A stretch of DNA of 64,000 nucleotides from an uncultured Treponema sp. GTDB lineage: Bacteria; Spirochaetota; Spirochaetia; Treponematales; Treponemataceae. The DNA lies in assembly GCF_946187725.1 (NCBI RefSeq), contig NZ_CAMHSK010000004.1, forward strand, positions 94,853 through 158,852. Direction: 5' to 3'. A program made the translations under genes and the position numbers. Below, piece after piece: positions 60,165-64,000 of the stretch (positions within the stretch are counted from its first letter, which is position 1; each line of letters begins with the position of its first letter). Below the pieces are notes generated by a model that saw only the letters and a list, made by a program, of their open reading frames with translations, was not told where the DNA came from and searched no databases.

Positions 60165-62237
60165 ATGATTGAGAATAAAACTGGTGTAGCCGTTCCACTT
60201 TCGGCTTTGCGTACGGAATCATCGCCTGTTGTCGGTGAATTTTCTTCCCTTATCGAATTTGCTGATTTTGCCTCAAAGTCGGGGCTTTCTGTGATACAGC
60301 TTTTGCCTGTTCTTGATACAGGTGCTCAAAGTTCTCCATACAGTTCGCTTTCAGCTTTTGCCTTGCATCCAATGTATATTCGGATTTCTGAACTTTCTTC
60401 TTTCCAAAAGTGTTATGAAACCGACACTCTTTTCAAGAAAACTTATGATGAATTTCTTGGACATAAAGATGATGTCCGCTTTGATTATGATTATGTCGTG
60501 CAAACCAAGGATTTTTTGCTCCGCAAGATTTGGGCTTCTACAATCTTTGCTGGCGGCAAACTTATCACGGATAAACAGAGTCTTTTTTACAGATTCATCG
60601 AAGAAAATGTCGAATGGATGCCTTTTTATTGTGTCTACAAATATCTGAAGCACAATTACCTTCAGGCCAGCTGGAAATCATGGAAAAAAGAGCATCAGAA
60701 TCTTTCCAAAAATGAAATTCTCAAAATCTGGAACAACGAGGATTTACAGCCACTCATTCTTTTCTATGCATGGGAACAGTACATTGCATTCAATCAGTTC
60801 AAGCAAGCCGCAGATTATGTAAAAAAACTCGGAATTACGCTCAAGGGGGACATTCCGATTCTCTTAAACGAAGATTCATGCGATGTATGGTCTAGCCCGG
60901 ATGTTTTCAATCAGAAAATGAAGGCTGGTTCTCCTCCTGACGGTGACAATCCTACTGGTCAGAACTGGGGTTTCCCGTGCTACGATTTTGCTGCCCAAGA
61001 AAAAAATAATTTTGAATGGTGGCGGCTTAGAATCAGGCTTGCCTCACAGTTCTTTGGAGCTTATAGACTCGATCATATTCCTGGGTTCTTCAGACTTTGG
61101 TCTATTCCGAACGGAGAATCTACTGCGGAACTCGGACACACAGAGCCATGCTCTCCAATCAGTGAGGCTCAATTTACAAAATGTGGTTTCTCAAAAGAAA
61201 GGCTCCGCTGGTTAAGTCAGCCGCATGTTCCTACCGAAGATTTCATACGCCTTATCGGAAATGCTGATACCACGCGCGAAATCCTTGGTCTTGTCTGTGA
61301 CAGAATCGGGTGGGAAGAGCTTTGGCTTTTCAAACCGAGCATTAAAACTGAGGCTGACATCCGAAAAATCAAGCTCGACAAATACAATATTGATTCATCA
61401 ATTCAAGTTGAAATTTTCAACCGACTTGCATATTGGTGGAAAAACAGGGCTTTAATCGAAATCAGCAAAAACAAATACATTCCTCAGTGGAAGTATTACG
61501 AAACAAGGGCATGGAACACGCTCTCTCAGGATGAAAAAAACACCTTGCAATGGATTTTCGGCGAAAATTCTCAAAAAGAAGTTCAGCTCTGGCAAAATCA
61601 GGCAGAAAAAATCTTTACGGCTCTTGTAAACGAATCTGATATGGTTCCATGCGGTGAAGATTTGGGTGTCGTCATTCCGTGCATGGAATATGTGCTTGAT
61701 AAATGTGGCATTCTCGGTCTTAAAGTCATCCGCTGGTGCCGAAAATGGGATCGGCCGAATCAGCCGTTTGCAAGTTTGCGTTCTTACCGCAGGCTGAGCA
61801 TTGTTACAACCAGCGTGCACGATTCTTCAACTTTGCGTGAATGGTACGATGAAGAAATAAAAAAGACTGGAATCCCTGCATGCAACCTTCGTCCGGAAAA
61901 TTTCTTTGAAAAATATGAAATCGATTCTTTTGACAAATGGCCCAAAAAAGTTGCCTTTACAGAAAAACTTGAGCCTGAAACCGCTCAAATGCTTTTTGAG
62001 ACATTTGCGGCTACAAGGGGTGCCTGGTTTGTCAATCCGCTGCAGGACTGGCTTTATCTTGATTCAAAATATTACGCGGAAGATTCAAAATCAGAGAGAA
62101 TCAATGTGCCTGGCTCGGTCACGAACTTCAACTGGACATGGCGAATGAGCGTGTCTGTCGAAGCTCTCAAGGCCGATGACGGTTTGTGTGAAAAAATCAA
62201 GAATATCGCTGCAATCCACGACGGAATGCAGGATTAA
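60165..62237 (+). CDS. malQ: 4-alpha-glucanotransferase (GH77)
   Basis: 690 residues. GH77 landmarks: LPVLDTGAQSSPYSSLSAFA near the N-terminus, GDIPILLNEDSCDVW, nucleophile Asp in YRLDHIPGFFRLW (about 302), acid Glu in CGEDLGVVIP (about 497) and the late SVHDSSTLREWYDEE. It transfers maltosyl and longer units between alpha-1,4-glucans. The family contains short MalQ and long DPE2-like forms; this lacks the starch-binding repeats of DPE2. Transcript likely leaderless. Its stop overlaps that of the convergent radical-SAM gene. Confidence 0.94.
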   Translation: MIENKTGVAVPLSALRTESSPVVGEFSSLIEFADFASKSGLSVIQLLPVLDTGAQSSPYSSLSAFALHPMYIRISELSSFQKCYETDTLFKKTYDEFLGHKDDVRFDYDYVVQTKDFLLRKIWASTIFAGGKLITDKQSLFYRFIEENVEWMPFYCVYKYLKHNYLQASWKSWKKEHQNLSKNEILKIWNNEDLQPLILFYAWEQYIAFNQFKQAADYVKKLGITLKGDIPILLNEDSCDVWSSPDVFNQKMKAGSPPDGDNPTGQNWGFPCYDFAAQEKNNFEWWRLRIRLASQFFGAYRLDHIPGFFRLWSIPNGESTAELGHTEPCSPISEAQFTKCGFSKERLRWLSQPHVPTEDFIRLIGNADTTREILGLVCDRIGWEELWLFKPSIKTEADIRKIKLDKYNIDSSIQVEIFNRLAYWWKNRALIEISKNKYIPQWKYYETRAWNTLSQDEKNTLQWIFGENSQKEVQLWQNQAEKIFTALVNESDMVPCGEDLGVVIPCMEYVLDKCGILGLKVIRWCRKWDRPNQPFASLRSYRRLSIVTTSVHDSSTLREWYDEEIKKTGIPACNLRPENFFEKYEIDSFDKWPKKVAFTEKLEPETAQMLFETFAATRGAWFVNPLQDWLYLDSKYYAEDSKSERINVPGSVTNFNWTWRMSVSVEALKADDGLCEKIKNIAAIHDGMQD

Positions 62238-63241
62238 CACCAGCCAAACTTCCAGTGCCAGATGGGTTTTGCAAGCTTGTAGCTGAATGGCTGTTTTTTC
62301 TCGAAATCGGGCAGCCATTCGGTGTCGGCACATAAATCTTGATAAAAAAGATAGTCGAAATCGTATGCTTCGATTAAATCTCTCAAATCTGTGTCTTCGC
62401 TTTGGCTTACAAGCCTGTTTTCGATAACAGAAAGCGATTTTTTTCGTTTTAAAAGATTTTCTTCGCTGTCCTTGAATGGAACCGGCGTGTACTGACTCAT
62501 GAGAGAAATAATCGCTTTTCCGTCAGCATTTTGCTTTAACCATTCAAGTACATCCGCTGTCTCAAAGAATCTTCCCGGAAGGAAAAGATGCCTTACAATC
62601 ACGCCCTGAAGAATTTTGTCTTTTACGACGGTTTTTCCGTCTATTTCTTTTGAAACTTGCGTGAGTTTGAGCGGATTGTGTTCAATCATCCATTTGACGG
62701 CTTCTTTTGCTTTTTCGGGGTAGTCAGCTGCCGCACATAATGAGTTTGAAAGTTCTGAACTTAGTGTCTTGAGGTCAGGGAGCCAGATTGTTACAAGACC
62801 TTCGAGCAGCTTCAGGGATTCAACTGAATCATAACCGCTTGAATTCCAGCAGACAGGCAGGGTGAGACCGCGTTTTTTTGCTTCTGCAAGACCTTCTGCA
62901 AGCGCCGGGATGTGGTGGCTTCCTGTAACAAGATTTATGTTTTCGGCACCGGCTTCTTCGAGTTTCAGACAGATTTCGGCAAATTCCTCTTTTGAAACAG
63001 CTGCGCCCATTCCCTGCTGGCTAATCTGATAATTCTGGCAGAAAGCACAGCGTAAATTGCATCCGGTGAGAAAGATTGTGCCGCTACCGCCGTGAACAGT
63101 GATTAAGGGTTCTTCGCCAAAATGCAGGCAGGCAACGGCAATTCTGATTTGAGACGGTTCTTTGCAGAATCCAACTGAAGAAGTCCTGTTTATGCCACAG
63201 TTTCGGGGGCACTGGCGGCAGTTTTCGTATAAAGATTCCAT
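62234..63241 (-). CDS. Radical SAM protein, PflA-like (COG1313 type)
   Basis: 335 residues. N-terminal CRQCPRNCGINR cluster, then the radical SAM motif CNLRCAFCQNYQISQQG (CxxxCxxC) binding 4Fe-4S and S-adenosylmethionine. HGGSGTIFLTG precedes it, as in putative pyruvate-formate-lyase-activating enzymes of COG1313. Substrate unknown; no glycyl-radical enzyme lies nearby. It is encoded 23 bases after the 63265 gene, so they may share a transcript; a family B fragment fills the gap. Confidence 0.9.
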   Translation of the reverse strand: MESLYENCRQCPRNCGINRTSSVGFCKEPSQIRIAVACLHFGEEPLITVHGGSGTIFLTGCNLRCAFCQNYQISQQGMGAAVSKEEFAEICLKLEEAGAENINLVTGSHHIPALAEGLAEAKKRGLTLPVCWNSSGYDSVESLKLLEGLVTIWLPDLKTLSSELSNSLCAAADYPEKAKEAVKWMIEHNPLKLTQVSKEIDGKTVVKDKILQGVIVRHLFLPGRFFETADVLEWLKQNADGKAIISLMSQYTPVPFKDSEENLLKRKKSLSVIENRLVSQSEDTDLRDLIEAYDFDYLFYQDLCADTEWLPDFEKKQPFSYKLAKPIWHWKFGWC

Positions 63242-63266
63242 TTGCGTTTATCTGTGCCTAAAAATT
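63242..63266 (+). repeat. Family B repeat fragment
   Basis: TTGCGTTTATCTGTGCCTAA matches the middle of the 46564 copy. It fills the gap between two minus-strand genes. Confidence 0.4.
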
Positions 63267-63675
63267 AAGATAATGCATCGTTCTGCAAAATCAGATTCAT
63301 CATGTTCTGAAGAGAGTCCAAATCGAGGGTTTCGGCTTCATCATCAACAAAATCCCGCAAAGTTTCCCAGTCGTCATCTGTGAGTACAGAAAAATCTTCA
63401 TCTTCTGCATTGTCCACAAAATTCTGGAACGCTTTGATTCGGTTGATGTTCTCTTCGCTTGGCTCGTTTGCTAAATCTTCTGAGCTTAAAATGTATGTGT
63501 TGAGCCAGTAGTCGCTGATTGAAACTGCGAGCGAACCCTGATTTTTGTTGTTGTTTGCAAAAAGTTTTGCAATCTGCGTACATGCTCTTTTTGCATCGTA
63601 ATGACCGCCGTTATTGGCTCTGTCGTATTTAATTGTCTTTTGAATGTCTGAAAGAAATTTATCAATTGTTGTCAT
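63265..63675 (-). CDS. Hypothetical acidic protein
   Basis: 136 residues, helical and strongly acidic in its second half (NAEDEDFSVLTDDDWETL, DDEAETLDLDSL). No signal or membrane segment. Not recognised. Start 63675 is chosen because a perfect TATAAT ends six bases before this ATG; the frame is open ten codons further. It is divergent from the PTS gene across an 81-base gap, and both promoters are of leaderless type. Confidence 0.72.
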   Translation of the reverse strand: MTTIDKFLSDIQKTIKYDRANNGGHYDAKRACTQIAKLFANNNKNQGSLAVSISDYWLNTYILSSEDLANEPSEENINRIKAFQNFVDNAEDEDFSVLTDDDWETLRDFVDDEAETLDLDSLQNMMNLILQNDALS

Positions 63676-63681
63676 AAGAAT

Positions 63682-63687
63682 ATTATA
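63682..63687 (-). promoter_or_regulatory. -10 element for the leaderless 63265 gene
   Basis: Minus-strand TATAAT with six bases to the ATG at 63675. Confidence 0.5.
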
Positions 63688-63721
63688 ACAAAAAAAAAGT
63701 TCCAATGATAGCTTTTTTCTC

Positions 63722-63750
63722 TTGACTTTTGCCGTAATGAAATTTACACT
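63722..63750 (+). promoter_or_regulatory. Promoter for the leaderless PTS IIA gene
   Basis: TTGACT (63722-63727), 17-base spacer, TACACT (63745-63750), six bases to the ATG at 63757. One of the clearest leaderless promoters in the window. Confidence 0.65.
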
Positions 63751-63756
63751 TTTTAC

Positions 63757-64000
63757 ATGGACTTAAAGACAGTATTAACACCTGACACAGTAGAATTGCA
63801 TCTCAAAGGTAAAACAAAAGAAGAAATTATCGATGAGATGCTTGATATTCTTATCAAGGCTGGTAAAGTAGCAGATAAAGCTACAGCTCGCGAATGTGTG
63901 CTTGACCGCGAACGCAAAATGTCTACTGGCATGAAGCATGGAATCGCTATTCCACACGGAAAGACTGACACAGTCGCTGATTTGGTTGCATGTATTGGCA
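63757..64000 (+). CDS. PTS EIIA type-2 (PtsN/fructose-like) domain protein, partial
   Basis: The first 81 codons only; the window ends inside the gene. The sequence has KTKEEIIDEMLDILIKAGKV, DRERKMSTGMKHGIAIPHGKT, with the phosphorylatable His in IAIPHGKT. EIIA-Fru/Ntr domains accept phosphate from HPr and either pass it to a sugar permease or regulate nitrogen, potassium or sigma-54-linked functions. With rpoN in the window, a PtsN-like role is possible, but the missing C-terminus prevents a decision. Confidence 0.85.
   Translation, partial: MDLKTVLTPDTVELHLKGKTKEEIIDEMLDILIKAGKVADKATARECVLDRERKMSTGMKHGIAIPHGKTDTVADLVACIG

Noticed and set aside
1..64000. CRISPR arrays, tRNA or rRNA genes, prophage modules
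   Set aside because: No regularly spaced direct repeats, tRNA cloverleaf or rRNA-like stretches were noticed. The family A and B repeats are dispersed, not arrayed. This was by eye, so a tRNAscan or CRISPR search could still find something.

Overview
The window looks like chromosomal DNA from a host- or rumen-associated spirochaete of the genus Treponema. This rests on overall protein character, not on a database search: a PurE resembling the class II type reported from Treponema denticola, paired c-di-GMP enzymes, many lipoproteins and periplasmic proteins, BspA-type leucine-rich repeats, DUF3943, a large methyl-accepting protein, and moderate-to-low GC. I found no rRNA, tRNA or CRISPR array.

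Layout. 0.1-4.3 kb: a c-di-GMP block (a degenerate HD-GYP, two GGDEF enzymes, a small membrane protein). 4.3-6.9 kb: an operon of a PurF paralogue lacking its catalytic Cys, then lrgA and lrgB. 7-9.8 kb: a DUF2974 lipase-like protein, an ACT protein and a secreted pectate lyase. 9.9-11.1 kb: an unassigned structured RNA, a GC-rich repeat, and pyrE behind a leader with alternative hairpins. 11.1-14 kb: a tight minus-strand operon (UPF0225, rlmB, UPF0016, hypothetical) below an Rrf2/IscR-like regulator. 14.2-16.6 kb: purF, rnhA and an XRE regulator. 16.7-22.3 kb: an envelope cluster (coiled-coil membrane protein, two LPP20-like lipoproteins, CsgG/LRR protein). 22.3-25.1 kb: a small accessory island with a HEPN protein, an antitoxin remnant, a broken IS630-type element, a truncated gene end and a GNAT toxin-antitoxin pair, interleaved with repeats. 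25.2-32.5 kb: lipoprotein, outer-membrane protein, cyclic-nucleotide-binding protein, PHP phosphoesterase, rpoN and DUF1015. 32.7-40.2 kb: SulP transporter, a three-gene nucleoside/sugar-type ABC transporter and an oligopeptide-type binding lipoprotein. 40.3-48 kb: two O-acetylhomoserine sulfhydrylase-type enzymes, purE, nudC, a porin-like protein, a histidine phosphatase and an intact HD-GYP. 48-56.3 kb: sugar-binding lipoprotein, chemoreceptor, fabF, DUF3943 protein and a divergent threonine synthase. 56.3-62.2 kb: a giant GH13 protein divergent from malQ. 62.2-64 kb: radical-SAM protein, acidic hypothetical, and the start of a PTS IIA gene cut by the window end.

Three themes stand out. First, many genes have a -10 hexamer ending 6-8 bases before the start codon, so their transcripts should be leaderless or nearly so. 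Second, two leaders look regulatory: the sulfhydrylase gene at 40472 is preceded by a near-consensus promoter, an Rrf2-like inverted repeat and a short ORF ending in Cys codons, and pyrE is preceded by a 10-codon leaderless micro-ORF overlapping mutually exclusive hairpins. Third, at least two dispersed intergenic repeat families pepper the window. One has entered coding sequence and supplies the lipoprotein signal peptide of the binding protein at 38327. Two intrinsic terminators lie inside the 3' coding ends of convergent neighbours.

Metabolically the region joins purine and pyrimidine synthesis (purF, purE, pyrE), sulfur amino acids, alpha-glucan turnover (GH13 with malQ), pectin attack and nutrient uptake, with c-di-GMP and cyclic-nucleotide signalling.
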